Part shown: positions 32,406 to 40,901 of the stretch, in pieces | How positions within the stretch are numbered: position 1 is the first letter of the stretch | How the letters are laid out: every line of letters starts with the position of its first letter | Assembly (NCBI GenBank): GCA_020349885.1 | Contig: CP070701.1 | Span: 1,061,684-1,125,683, forward strand | DNA from: Acidobacteriota bacterium | GTDB taxonomy: Bacteria > Acidobacteriota > G020349885 | Length of the DNA: 64,000 nt | Direction of reading: 5' to 3' | Notes under the pieces: model-generated | Databases searched by the model: none | The model's input: the letters and a program-made list of their open reading frames with translations, nothing else | Told to the model about the DNA's origin: nothing | Program-made: the position numbers and the translations under genes

Positions 32406-32957
32406 ATGAGACACTCGATAATACCTAAAGGTATCATGGGTGGAGTTGTTGGACTGATTGTTGCGAACGTTGCCTACGCCGATCCCGGGCCCCGGATCGC
32501 GGACCTTACGATGCGCGAGCAGGGCGGCGGCGTCGAGGTGTCGTTCCATGTCCTCAACGCCTTCACGGACGAGGTGCGGAAAAGGATCGAAAGCGGTATT
32601 CCCGTTTCCTTCACGCACCACATCCAGGCCATAAATCCGCGATGGTGGTGGTGGAATCGCAAGGTGGTCGCGCGGGCGGTCGTGACGACGGTGCGCTTCG
32701 ACCCGCTCACGCACCAGTACCATCTCACGCGCGAGCAGGACGAACGCACGGTGGACGAATGGTCCACGGACGAATTCCAGGAGGTCACGCTCTGGATGAC
32801 GCGGCTTGAGAACGTTCAGCTTGAAATTCCGCCCGAGGAGCGCGGCCGCATTACACACATTCGGGTGCGCACGGAGATTCTGGGGCGGCGCCTCCTCCAC
32901 GTGCTTCCCTGGCCGATCGAAACGCCCTGGGCGCAAATTCGGCTTTCCAAACCATGA
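32406..32957 (+). CDS. DUF4390-family secreted protein
   Basis: A 183-residue protein with a signal peptide (hydrophobic IMGGVVGLIVANVAYA, cleavage likely before DPGP). The mature part is a beta-rich domain with VEVSFHVLNAFTDEVRKRIESG and VARAVVTTVRFD, the pattern of DUF4390, a family commonly encoded beside NtrY-type kinases. Its function is not established; a periplasmic input role for the kinase is inferred from position. The stop overlaps the start of ntrY (ATGA). ATGs at 32397 or further up give longer versions. Confidence 0.8.
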   Translation: MRHSIIPKGIMGGVVGLIVANVAYADPGPRIADLTMREQGGGVEVSFHVLNAFTDEVRKRIESGIPVSFTHHIQAINPRWWWWNRKVVARAVVTTVRFDPLTHQYHLTREQDERTVDEWSTDEFQEVTLWMTRLENVQLEIPPEERGRITHIRVRTEILGRRLLHVLPWPIETPWAQIRLSKP

Positions 32958-35176
32958 GCGCGGAAGAATCCGTCCGGAAAGAAGATCTCGAGGAGCGGCG
33001 CCGCCGGCAGAGGCTCGCCTATCGCATAGCAACGCTTGGCATCGCTCTGCTCCTCGCGGTGGCCCTGGTGTTCGGCGGACTGGTGCGCTCGCACCCCGAG
33101 TGGTTCGAGGCGCTGTCTTCGGAAGGGATTCTGCTCTACGCCGTCACCTCCCTGAACATCATCCTCATCGCCGCGCTTCTCTTTATTCTCTTTCGCAATC
33201 TTGTCAAACTTGCCGTCGAACGGAAGCGGGGCATCCTCGGCGCGCACTTTAGAACGAAGCTCCTGTGGGCCTTCCTGCTCATTGCCATGGTGCCGTCGAT
33301 CGGGCTTTTCTGGGTGGCGCGTGACCTCATAGGGAAAAACATCGAGAGCCTTTTCAACCCCCCGATGGAATCGGTGCTCTCGAACGCGTTCCACATTGCG
33401 GAGTCTTACTATGAACAGGCCAAGCACATGGCCGTCGCTGAAAGCGAACGCCTGAGCGCCGAGCTGGCGGGCCCGCTCGCGCGGGGTGACCGCTCGGCCC
33501 TCCGGAAAGCGCTCCGGCGGGAGCAAAGCTTTCCCGGAGTGCGCCGCGCCGCGGTGTACAAGCCTTCGGGAGACGTCTCCGCTTCATGGCTTGCCGAGGG
33601 AGAATCCGACGTGCTTCTTTTGAGCAAGGATATCGAGAAGCTCCGCCGCGGCGAGCGCGTCGTGCGCTGGAGCGAGCCGGACCGAAATCGCCTCCTCGTG
33701 CTCACCCCCATCCGCCGCGGCGGCGCGCTCCGGGGCGTTCTGGCGTTTGAGACCGCCATGGCGGGAAACCTTTCCCGGAAGGCCGTCCTCCTGGGCGAGC
33801 AGTACAAAGCCTACAAGCAGCTGAGCCTCCGCAAGCGCACCATCAAGCACAGCCGCGTCTGGACGTACGGCACGATATATCTTCTGATTATTTTTTCCGC
33901 CTGCTGGCTGGGTCTCTACCTGGCCCGGGTCATCACGAAGCCCATCGAGGCCCTCCTTGAGGGCACGCATGCCGTTTCCACGGGACGTTTCGACTATCGC
34001 GTGGAGGTGGAGGCGGCCGACGAGCTGGGTCTCCTGGTGCAGTCGTTCAACGAGATGACGCGTGAGGTCGCTTCTTCGAGAGAGGCGCTTGAGCGTTCCA
34101 AAGAGAGCCTTGAGCAGGCGAACGTTGAGCTCGAGGCGCGCCGGCGAAACATCGCGGCCATACTGGAAAACATTCCAACGGGCGTCATCTCCATAAGCGC
34201 GGACCGCTCGATCCTCTCGGCCAACGGGGCGGCGCGTGAAATTTTAGACCTGAATCCCTCGGAGCCCATCGAAGGCATGGCGGCCGAGTTCCTGTTCCGC
34301 CGGCTGGGCGTGAAAGAAATCTGGCATGCGCTCGAAGACTTTATCAAAAACCCCGCCCAGCCCTTCCAGCGCCATCTTGCCCTTGTCCTTCCCGCGCGCA
34401 CGGTGCGGGTGATCCTGAGCGCCGTGGCCTCCCAGACGCTTCAGCGTGGGGATAGGTCCGCGGGCGCCATCTTGGTGCTCGAGGACGTGACCGAACTCAG
34501 CCGGGCCCAGAAAATGGCCGCCTGGCAGGAGGTGGCCCAGCGGATGGCGCATGAGGTGAAAAATCCGCTCACACCCATCCACCTTTCGGCGCAGCGCATT
34601 CTTAAAAATTACCGCCCCAACGACGCGGATTACGAGCGCCTCGTGCGCGAATGCGTCGCGTGCATCGTCGAGGAAGTGAACGCCCTCAAAGCCTTGGTGG
34701 ACGAGTTCTCCCGCTTCGCACGGCTTCCCGCCCCCCAGCCGGTGGACATGAATCTGGAGGAATGCATCGATTCGGCGCTCGTTCTCTACGAAGGGCACCA
34801 CGAAAACCTCTCGTTTGAAAAGCGCGTTCCGAAGAATCTTCCCCTGGTGAAGGGGGACCCCGAGCAGTTCAAGCGCGCCCTCGTGAATCTTCTGGAAAAC
34901 GCCGTCGAGGCCACCAACAGGCGGGGAGCGATCACGGTGACTGCTTCCTTTGACGAGGAGCACCACATCGTGCGCGTCGAAGTGCGGGACACGGGACGCG
35001 GCGTTTCTCCCGAGGAGCGCGAAAAACTCTTCCTTCCCTACTTCTCCACGAAGGCGAAAGGCATGGGCTTGGGGCTTGCCATCGTAAGCCGCATCGTCTC
35101 GGACCACAGCGGCCGCATCACCGTATCGGAAAACGTTCCTCAGGGGAGCGTCTTCACCGTGGAGATTCCCGCGTAG
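32954..35176 (+). CDS. ntrY: NtrY-type membrane sensor histidine kinase
   Basis: A 740-residue kinase with three or four membrane segments (about 25-45, 58-78, 95-120, 310-330) around a periplasmic region, HAMP (ARVITKPIEALLEGT, about 322-375), coiled coil, PAS (about 400-490), HisKA with phosphorylated His533 (MAHEVKNPLTP) and HATPase_c (N box LLENAVEATN, DTGRGVSPEE, GMGLGLAIV). NtrY/NtrX pairs govern nitrogen, redox and envelope functions. It is coupled to the DUF4390 gene by an ATGA overlap and to the regulator by a 12-base gap. Confidence 0.92.
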   Translation: MSAEESVRKEDLEERRRRQRLAYRIATLGIALLLAVALVFGGLVRSHPEWFEALSSEGILLYAVTSLNIILIAALLFILFRNLVKLAVERKRGILGAHFRTKLLWAFLLIAMVPSIGLFWVARDLIGKNIESLFNPPMESVLSNAFHIAESYYEQAKHMAVAESERLSAELAGPLARGDRSALRKALRREQSFPGVRRAAVYKPSGDVSASWLAEGESDVLLLSKDIEKLRRGERVVRWSEPDRNRLLVLTPIRRGGALRGVLAFETAMAGNLSRKAVLLGEQYKAYKQLSLRKRTIKHSRVWTYGTIYLLIIFSACWLGLYLARVITKPIEALLEGTHAVSTGRFDYRVEVEAADELGLLVQSFNEMTREVASSREALERSKESLEQANVELEARRRNIAAILENIPTGVISISADRSILSANGAAREILDLNPSEPIEGMAAEFLFRRLGVKEIWHALEDFIKNPAQPFQRHLALVLPARTVRVILSAVASQTLQRGDRSAGAILVLEDVTELSRAQKMAAWQEVAQRMAHEVKNPLTPIHLSAQRILKNYRPNDADYERLVRECVACIVEEVNALKALVDEFSRFARLPAPQPVDMNLEECIDSALVLYEGHHENLSFEKRVPKNLPLVKGDPEQFKRALVNLLENAVEATNRRGAITVTASFDEEHHIVRVEVRDTGRGVSPEEREKLFLPYFSTKAKGMGLGLAIVSRIVSDHSGRITVSENVPQGSVFTVEIPA

Positions 35177-35188
35177 AGGTTTCCTCCG

Positions 35189-36565
35189 ATGCCACAGCGC
35201 GAACGCATTCTCATCGTGGACGACGAAAAGGGCATTCAAACGTCCCTGCTCGGCGTCCTCCGGGACGAAGGCTACCGGGCCGAGGCCGTCGGTTCGGGGG
35301 AGGAATGCCTCGAGCGCTTGAAGGAGCACGCCTACGACGCTATCGTCCTCGACGTCTGGCTTCCCAAGATGAGCGGACTCGACGTGCTCGAACACCTCCA
35401 CAGGGATTCGTTCGAGGGCGCCGTCCTGATGATCTCGGGCCACGGCTCGATCGAGATGGCCGTCAAGGCCACGCGCATGGGCGCCTGCGATTTCATCGAA
35501 AAGCCTTTCTCGGTCGAGAAGACGCTGCTCGCCATCCACAACGCCATTATGCACAACCGGCTCGTGCGGGAGCACCGCTCGCTTCGCAGACGCTACGCCG
35601 CCGAGCCTTGCCTTGTCGGCGAAAGCGAGAGTATGCAGCGCCTGCGCCGCGACCTGGAGCGCGCCGCGGCCTCCTCGGCGAGCGTGCTCCTTACGGGCGA
35701 AAGCGGCACGGGCAAAGAACTCGCGGCCCGCCTGCTCCACGCCCAGAGCGACCGCAAGGACGGCTCCTTCGTGGAGCTGAACTGCGCTGCGCTTCCCGAC
35801 GAGCTCATAGAGAGCGAGCTCTTCGGTTACGTCAAGGGCGCCTTTACGGGAGCCACGACGCACAAGCCGGGGAAGCTCGAAGCGGCCGACGGCGGCACGT
35901 TGTTCCTCGACGAGGTGGGCGACATGAGTCTTAAAACGCAGGCCAAGGCGCTCCGCGCCATCGAGGAGCGGCGCTTTATGCGCGTGGGCGGCGCGCGCTT
36001 CATCGAGGTGGACGTGCGCGTGCTCGCCGCGACCAACAAGAATCTCCTCGATGAGATCCGGGCCGAGCGCTTCCGCGAGGACCTGTACTTCCGCCTGAAC
36101 GTTATTCCCATTTCCCTTCCCCCCCTCCGCCAGCACACGCAGGATATTCCCCTGCTGGCGCGCCATTTCATGGAAACGCTCGCGCGGGAATACGGCCGCC
36201 CGCCCAAGGCGTTCTCCGAGGAGGCGCTCGCGCGCATGAAGCGTTACCGCTGGCCGGGCAACGTCCGGGAGCTCCGAAACGCCATCGAGCGCCTTCTCAT
36301 CATGGCACCCGGGGACGCGGTGGAGGCCTCCGATCTTCCGGCCGCCGTGCAAGGGAGCCCCGCGGACGGGGCGGATACCTTTTATGACTCGAACCTTTCG
36401 CTGCGCGAGGCGCGCGCCGCGTTCGAGAAGGCGCTCATTTCGGCGCGCCTCGAAAAATGCGGCGGAAACGTCAGCCTCACGGCCTCGCGACTCGGCGTGG
36501 AGAGAAGCCATCTTTACCGCAAGCTTCGCGCCTACGGGATTTCACCAAACGAGCAGCCGGAGTAG
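35189..36565 (+). CDS. ntrX: NtrX-type sigma-54-dependent response regulator
   Basis: A 458-residue protein. Receiver domain 1-120 with phosphoacceptor Asp55 (VLDVWLP) and Lys in EKPFS; sigma-54 AAA+ domain about 145-375 with GESGTGKE, the sigma-54 contact loop GAFTGA at 217-222, GGTLFLDEVGDM and RFREDLYFRLNV; C-terminal Fis-type helix-turn-helix (SLTASRLGVERSHLYRKL). It activates sigma-54 promoters, such as the one before the pilin-like gene in this window, though a link between them is only inferred. Confidence 0.94.
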   Translation: MPQRERILIVDDEKGIQTSLLGVLRDEGYRAEAVGSGEECLERLKEHAYDAIVLDVWLPKMSGLDVLEHLHRDSFEGAVLMISGHGSIEMAVKATRMGACDFIEKPFSVEKTLLAIHNAIMHNRLVREHRSLRRRYAAEPCLVGESESMQRLRRDLERAAASSASVLLTGESGTGKELAARLLHAQSDRKDGSFVELNCAALPDELIESELFGYVKGAFTGATTHKPGKLEAADGGTLFLDEVGDMSLKTQAKALRAIEERRFMRVGGARFIEVDVRVLAATNKNLLDEIRAERFREDLYFRLNVIPISLPPLRQHTQDIPLLARHFMETLAREYGRPPKAFSEEALARMKRYRWPGNVRELRNAIERLLIMAPGDAVEASDLPAAVQGSPADGADTFYDSNLSLREARAAFEKALISARLEKCGGNVSLTASRLGVERSHLYRKLRAYGISPNEQPE

Positions 36566-36579
36566 CCAGAAGACGCGCC

Positions 36580-38097
36580 ATGGTTTTCATCAACTACACA
36601 ATGAAGCAGCTTGCCGCGAAGATTGTCTACTTCGGCCCGGGCCTGAGCGGCAAGACCACCAACCTCAAGCAGGTTTACCTCAAGACTGCGCCCGCCTCCC
36701 GAGGAGAGCTCGTGAGCCTCGAGACGGACGCCGACCGGACGCTCTTCTTTGACCTTCTTCCCATCGAGGTAGGCATCATCGGGGGCTTTCAGACCAAGTT
36801 CCAGCTCTACACGGTGCCCGGCCAGGTGCACTACGAAAGCACGCGAAACCTCGTCTTGAAGGGTGTGGACGGACTGGTGTTCGTCGCGGATTCGCAGAGG
36901 GAGATGCTCGAGGCGAACAAGGAAAATCTCGGAAAGCTCTATCGGAGCCTGGCGCAGGTGGACATCGACTCGAACGAAGTCCCGATGGTGTTCCAGTACA
37001 ACAAACGCGATTTGCCGAACCTCCTTTCGGTCGACGAGCTGAACGCCGAACTAAATCCGCGGGGATGCCCATACTTCGAAGCGGTCGCCGAGCAGGGAAA
37101 GGGCGTCTTTGAGACCCTCAAAGGCATCACGAAGCTGACGCTCAAGTCCGTCAAGGCGAAGCTCGCGGCGCCGTCGGCCGCCCAGGCAAAACCGAAGCCC
37201 GCTGCGGCGGCGCCTCCGCCGCCCCCTCCGCCGCCCGAGGAAGCGCCCGCGCCGAAGGAGCGCGAGCGAGTGCCGCTTACCATGCTGCGCGACGTGCCCG
37301 ACGAGCAGCTTGAGCAGCACCGCGAGGCGTCGTTTCCAAGCGAAGCGGACGGGGTGGTAAGCGCCGCGGAAGAAGAGCTCGCCGAGGAGGAAGAAGGACT
37401 CTCCGAGAAAACCTCAGCCGGGCCGGCGGAAGAAAAAGAATTCGAGAAGAAGCAGGAGGAGGAGCTTTTTTCGGACTTCTTTAAGAAGGAAGGAGCTGGC
37501 GAAGCACAGGAGGAAACCGCCGTGGAGGAGGAGGAAGAAGAGGCAGGTGAAAAGAAGGAAGATGTGGAATTCGCCGAGCTTGACGAAGGCGCCATGCTCG
37601 AAGAGCCGGAGTTCTCGCCCCAGGTGGATGAGGACTTCGTGACCGTGCACTTCGAGCAGGCCCGGGGAAAACAGGCCAGGCCGCCCAAGGCAAAAGCCGA
37701 GGATCTGGACCCCGACATGGGGCTTCCGGTGCGGCACGTTGCGGTGGATCGTACGACCGACATCCAAAAGACGCTCGAAGAGCTTGTTCAGATGGCCGTG
37801 GGGCCGTCCCGTTCGCGCAAGGGCAAGCGCGCCGGAAGCGCCCGCCGCCGACCGCGCGGAAAGCGGAAGACCAAACCTGCCCGGACGAAGAAAATCGATG
37901 GGGATTTCGACATCACCGTTCCGCGGCAGAGGTTCGACGGGACCAAATACCTGCGCTTCGACATCGTCTTCGACGGGGAGCGCCCCATGCGCGTCCGGGA
38001 TGCCTTCGTCGTCGATGTGGACGAAATCGAGGGGGTGCGCAACCTCCTCCTGCGCCTGAACGTGGACATCAAGGCGAAGAAGAAAAAGAAGAGATAG
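36580..38097 (+). CDS. MglA-like small GTPase with long acidic C-terminal extension
   Basis: The protein has 505 residues from the ATG at 36580. Residues 1-195 are a complete MglA-type GTPase: GPGLSGKTTNL, TLFFDLLP, YTVPGQVHY, NKRDLP and VAEQGKGVFETLK. MglA is usually about 195 residues. Here the domain continues into a Pro-rich linker (PPPPPPPPEE), a long Glu-rich stretch with mixed charge (230-375), a Lys/Arg-rich segment (SRKGKRAGSARRRPRGKRK) and a short beta-rich end domain (ITVPRQRFDGTKYLRFDIVFD) before KAKKKKKR. MglA sets cell polarity for gliding and pili. No mglB (GAP) lies next to it. It ends the pilT-to-ntrX gene run. Confidence 0.85.
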   Translation: MVFINYTMKQLAAKIVYFGPGLSGKTTNLKQVYLKTAPASRGELVSLETDADRTLFFDLLPIEVGIIGGFQTKFQLYTVPGQVHYESTRNLVLKGVDGLVFVADSQREMLEANKENLGKLYRSLAQVDIDSNEVPMVFQYNKRDLPNLLSVDELNAELNPRGCPYFEAVAEQGKGVFETLKGITKLTLKSVKAKLAAPSAAQAKPKPAAAAPPPPPPPPEEAPAPKERERVPLTMLRDVPDEQLEQHREASFPSEADGVVSAAEEELAEEEEGLSEKTSAGPAEEKEFEKKQEEELFSDFFKKEGAGEAQEETAVEEEEEEAGEKKEDVEFAELDEGAMLEEPEFSPQVDEDFVTVHFEQARGKQARPPKAKAEDLDPDMGLPVRHVAVDRTTDIQKTLEELVQMAVGPSRSRKGKRAGSARRRPRGKRKTKPARTKKIDGDFDITVPRQRFDGTKYLRFDIVFDGERPMRVRDAFVVDVDEIEGVRNLLLRLNVDIKAKKKKKR

Positions 38098-38102
38098 TAG
38101 TA

Positions 38103-38189
38103 GGGCGGAAAGAGCAAAAACCGGTCGCGGCGATTTTTTCCGCCCGAACGGCTTCGGGGGAAAGCGGCCGGTGCGTGTCTACCGGCCGC
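38103..38189. terminator. Two hairpins between convergent genes
   Basis: GGGCGGAAA (38103-38111) pairs perfectly with TTTCCGCCC (38137-38145) across a 25-base loop, and GCGGCCGGT (38164-38172) with ACCGGCCGC (38181-38189) across eight bases. They lie between the convergent mglA-like and minus-strand genes. There is no long T-tract after either stem. Confidence 0.4.
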
Positions 38190-38202
38190 CCGTGCTATTG
38201 TC

Positions 38203-38829
38203 CTAACGACGCCGCTTGCGCTTCGGAGGCTGTGGCACGTCGTAAGGAAACGCCAGGTGAAAACTCTCGCCGCCCAGATGAAGCCAGGCGCAGTTCACTA
38301 CAGCGCTCTTCGTTTTTTTCGTAGGAAGCGGCTCGAACACCAAAAGGCGCGAGGAGGCGCTGCCCGGCGGGAGCGTCTCCGGCTGAAGCCAGAAATGCTT
38401 TTCGAGCAGGGGCTGGGCGTCAGCGAGCGCCTGCGGGCGCGCCCTGAGGAGCATATAGAGGTCGGCGTAGTCGAGGGGCTTGATGCCTCCGATGCGGTTG
38501 GTCTTGATCGTGATGAAGCCGGGATTGAAAACCAGGGACGCCTGCGAGTGATTCTGGAGCGTGAGTGCGAACAGGAGGAAGAACGACGAGGTACCGTCGG
38601 GAGAGAACAAGAGTTGCCGCCGCCCCGTGCACTCTTCGAAGAAGGCGGCTTCCTCGCTGGGCATGACCTGGCGGAGGGTGGCGCGAACGCCGAGAGCTTC
38701 ATAAACGATGACGCGCCCCTCGACCCGGTAGGGGGCCGCGACCGGTGCGGGAACGAGGGGCTCCGTTCCCTTGGGTTGCGCAAGCAGGATCGCCCCCGTC
38801 CAAAGCACGCAGACCGCCGCGGAAATCAT
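38203..38829 (-). CDS. Secreted protein of unknown function
   Basis: A 208-residue protein with a short signal-like N-terminus (MISAAVCVLWTGAILLA). The body is probably beta-rich (RVIVYEALGVRATLRQV, SFFLLFALTLQNHSQASLVFNPG, IKTNRIGGIKPLDYADLY) and the end is basic (PPKRKRRR). The pattern of a single exported domain handling hydrophobic strands suggests an envelope protein, but no family is recognised. It has its own promoter with leaderless geometry. Confidence 0.65.
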   Translation of the reverse strand: MISAAVCVLWTGAILLAQPKGTEPLVPAPVAAPYRVEGRVIVYEALGVRATLRQVMPSEEAAFFEECTGRRQLLFSPDGTSSFFLLFALTLQNHSQASLVFNPGFITIKTNRIGGIKPLDYADLYMLLRARPQALADAQPLLEKHFWLQPETLPPGSASSRLLVFEPLPTKKTKSAVVNCAWLHLGGESFHLAFPYDVPQPPKRKRRR

Positions 38830-38835
38830 GGAAGT

Positions 38836-38863
38836 AGAATACCTTTCATTAAGCCCGCGTCAA
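38836..38863 (-). promoter_or_regulatory. Promoter of the secreted protein gene, leaderless
   Basis: Minus strand: TTGACG (38863-38858), 16 bases, TATTCT (38841-38836), six bases ACTTCC, then the ATG at 38829. Confidence 0.65.
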
Positions 38864-38923
38864 GGCCGCGCCAGCCGGAATCGTCCCCGCGGCGCGGTCC
38901 ACCGAGTGGTTTGCGGAAAGAAG

Positions 38924-39601
38924 TCAAGATTTTTCGTCGGCGAAAACCTTGCCGTCCCGCAGACGGACGATGCGGCGGGCGCGGCGGGCTATTTCCTCCT
39001 CATGGGTCACGACGATGAGCGTGTTGCCCCGGGAGTGGAGGGTGTCGAAGAGTGCCAGAATCTCTCGGCCCGTCGCCGTATCGAGGTTCCCGGTCGGCTC
39101 GTCGGCGAGCAGGAGGGACGGGCGGTTGACGAGAGCGCGCGCGATGGCCACGCGCTGGCACTGTCCCCCCGAAAGCTCCGAGGGGCGGTGCCTCATGCGG
39201 TCGGCGAGCCCGACCTGCGCGAGCGCCGCTTCGGCGAGCGCGCGGCGCTTGCGGAGCGGCACCTTGGCGTAGATGAGCGGAAGCTCCACGTTGGCGAGCG
39301 CGGCCGCGCGCGCCAGGAGGTTGTAGGTCTGGAAGACGAAGCCGATCTCGCGGTTGCGAATCTCGGAGCGCTCGTCCTCCGTGAGCTCGGTCACCTCGGT
39401 GCCGTTGAGAACGTACCGGCCGGCGGTGGGCGTGTCGAGGCAGCCGATGAGATTCATGAGCGTGCTCTTTCCCGAGCCCGACGGGCCCATGATGGCCACG
39501 TAGTCGCCCCGGTCGATCTGGAGGCTCACGCCGTCCACGGCGCGGACGACCGTCGCGCCCATCGCGTAGTGCTTGACGAGGTTTTCGATGGCAATCAGCA
39601 C
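38924..39601 (-). CDS. ABC transporter ATP-binding protein (MacB/LolD class)
   Basis: A 225-residue ATPase with Walker [11 protein letters not shown]-loop FVFQTYNLL, signature [15 protein letters not shown], Walker [14 protein letters not shown] and switch His VVTHEEE. Sequence class is that of MacB, LolD and FtsE ATPases. The start is GTG at 39601, with TATAAT six bases upstream and no Shine-Dalgarno. It is divergent from the adaptor and permease genes it most likely serves. It powers export of a drug, lipid or peptide by mechanotransmission across the periplasm. Confidence 0.92.
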   Translation of the reverse strand: MLIAIENLVKHYAMGATVVRAVDGVSLQIDRGDYVAIMGPSGSGKSTLMNLIGCLDTPTAGRYVLNGTEVTELTEDERSEIRNREIGFVFQTYNLLARAAALANVELPLIYAKVPLRKRRALAEAALAQVGLADRMRHRPSELSGGQCQRVAIARALVNRPSLLLADEPTGNLDTATGREILALFDTLHSRGNTLIVVTHEEEIARRARRIVRLRDGKVFADEKS

Positions 39602-39607
39602 GGGTAG

Positions 39608-39677
39608 ATTATACCGCGGCCGAAAGGGCGGCGGGACTTTGGGCCGCCTCGCGCGTTTCAGTATAGATTGATATAAT
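39608..39677. promoter_or_regulatory. Divergent -10 elements for the exporter genes
   Basis: Minus strand TATAAT (39613-39608) lies six bases before the GTG of the ATPase gene; plus strand TATAAT (39672-39677) lies seven bases before the ATG of the adaptor gene. Good -35 hexamers are not seen, so activators or weak promoters are possible. Both mRNAs would be leaderless. Confidence 0.6.
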
Positions 39678-39684
39678 TGAGCAA

Positions 39685-40887
39685 ATGACGTCGCGAACGA
39701 GAAAGCGTATCGGGCTTTACGGGACGGCGGCCCTGGCGGCCGGCGTTCTCGTATGGGTTTCCGTTTTCCATTGGATGGGCGATTCCATTTCGGAGAACTA
39801 CAAGGACGCCGTCGCGGTCGACCGGGGCGAGGTGGCGCTGACGCTGCGCGAGACGGGCACCGTCGAGGCGCGCACGAGCGTGGACGTGCGCTCCAAGGTT
39901 TCGGGAAAAATCAAGGGGCTCCGGGTCGAGGAGGGGCAGCCGGTCGCGGAAGGGCAGGTGCTTGCGGTGGTCGAGCCGAGCGTCGAGGAAGCGCTCGGGC
40001 TGATCGAGCGCCGCAAGCGCGCGGACGACCTCCGGAAGGACCTGGAGCAGCGCGAACGCGACGTGGAGCGCCTCCGCATGCTTCACGAGCAGGGTTTCAT
40101 CGCGCGGCAGGCGCTCGAGGAGGCGGAGCTTGAGCACGGAAACGCCAAGCGGAGCTACGAGTTGGAGAAAGTGTGGCTCGAAGCCTTGGAGCAGGAATAT
40201 CAATTGCCCCCGGGGGGCGGGAATCCCCACGGCATGCTAGCAGACCATCCCGTGGTGTCATCCATGGCGGGCGTCGTCACCGCGATTCCCGTCAAGGAGG
40301 GTGAGCTCGTTACCTCGGGCACGACGGGTCTTGCGCGCGAAGGCTCTCTCCTGATGCAGATCGCCGACGTCACGGAAATGGACGTCTCGTGCACAGTGAG
40401 CGAGGTGGACGTGGCCAAGCTTCATGAGGGCACTGCCGTCTCGGTGTATCTGCCGCCGGAGCCCGAGCGCGAGTTCCCCGGCCGCGTGGACCGCGTCTCG
40501 CCGTCGGGCGTACTCGACGACAAGGGGCTCGTGCGCTTCGAGCTGACGGTTCGCCTCGACGAGGCGAGCCATCCCCTCCTCAGGCCCGGCATGTCATGCA
40601 CCGTGGACGTCTCCGCCGAACGGGTCGAGGATGCTCTCCGGATTCCCGTTGTTGCGTTCCGCGAGGACGAGGAGGACGAGGCGAAGACGTGGGTGCAGAT
40701 GGTTCCCGCCGAGGAGGACGAGGAACCGGAGAAGCGCTACGTCGAGCTCGGACTGCGGGGCGACCGCTTCGCGGAGGTTCTCTCGGGGCTTAAAGTTGGT
40801 GAGCTCATTCTGGAGCACCCGTCAGGAGGGGAAGGGGAGGAAGAAGAGGACGCGGCTAGGCGGCGGCGGAGACGTCACCGCCACTAG
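39685..40887 (+). CDS. Periplasmic adaptor subunit (MacA/HlyD family)
   Basis: A 400-residue membrane-fusion protein. One N-terminal membrane anchor (residues 9-28), a lipoyl half ([22 protein letters not shown]), a coiled-coil hairpin (about 95-160: [18 protein letters not shown]), second lipoyl half ([20 protein letters not shown]), then beta-barrel and membrane-proximal domains. The C-terminus is acidic and then basic ([18 protein letters not shown]). It bridges the inner-membrane permease to an outer-membrane channel. It precedes the permease by 14 bases. Confidence 0.9.
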   Translation: MTSRTRKRIGLYGTAALAAGVLVWVSVFHWMGDSISENYKDAVAVDRGEVALTLRETGTVEARTSVDVRSKVSGKIKGLRVEEGQPVAEGQVLAVVEPSVEEALGLIERRKRADDLRKDLEQRERDVERLRMLHEQGFIARQALEEAELEHGNAKRSYELEKVWLEALEQEYQLPPGGGNPHGMLADHPVVSSMAGVVTAIPVKEGELVTSGTTGLAREGSLLMQIADVTEMDVSCTVSEVDVAKLHEGTAVSVYLPPEPEREFPGRVDRVSPSGVLDDKGLVRFELTVRLDEASHPLLRPGMSCTVDVSAERVEDALRIPVVAFREDEEDEAKTWVQMVPAEEDEEPEKRYVELGLRGDRFAEVLSGLKVGELILEHPSGGEGEEEEDAARRRRRRHRH

Positions 40888-40901
40888 GGCTCCGAACCGT
40901 C

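Noticed and set aside
34244-36511. A 755-residue open frame opposite ntrY/ntrX
   Set aside because: Same reason; both plus-strand genes are fully supported.
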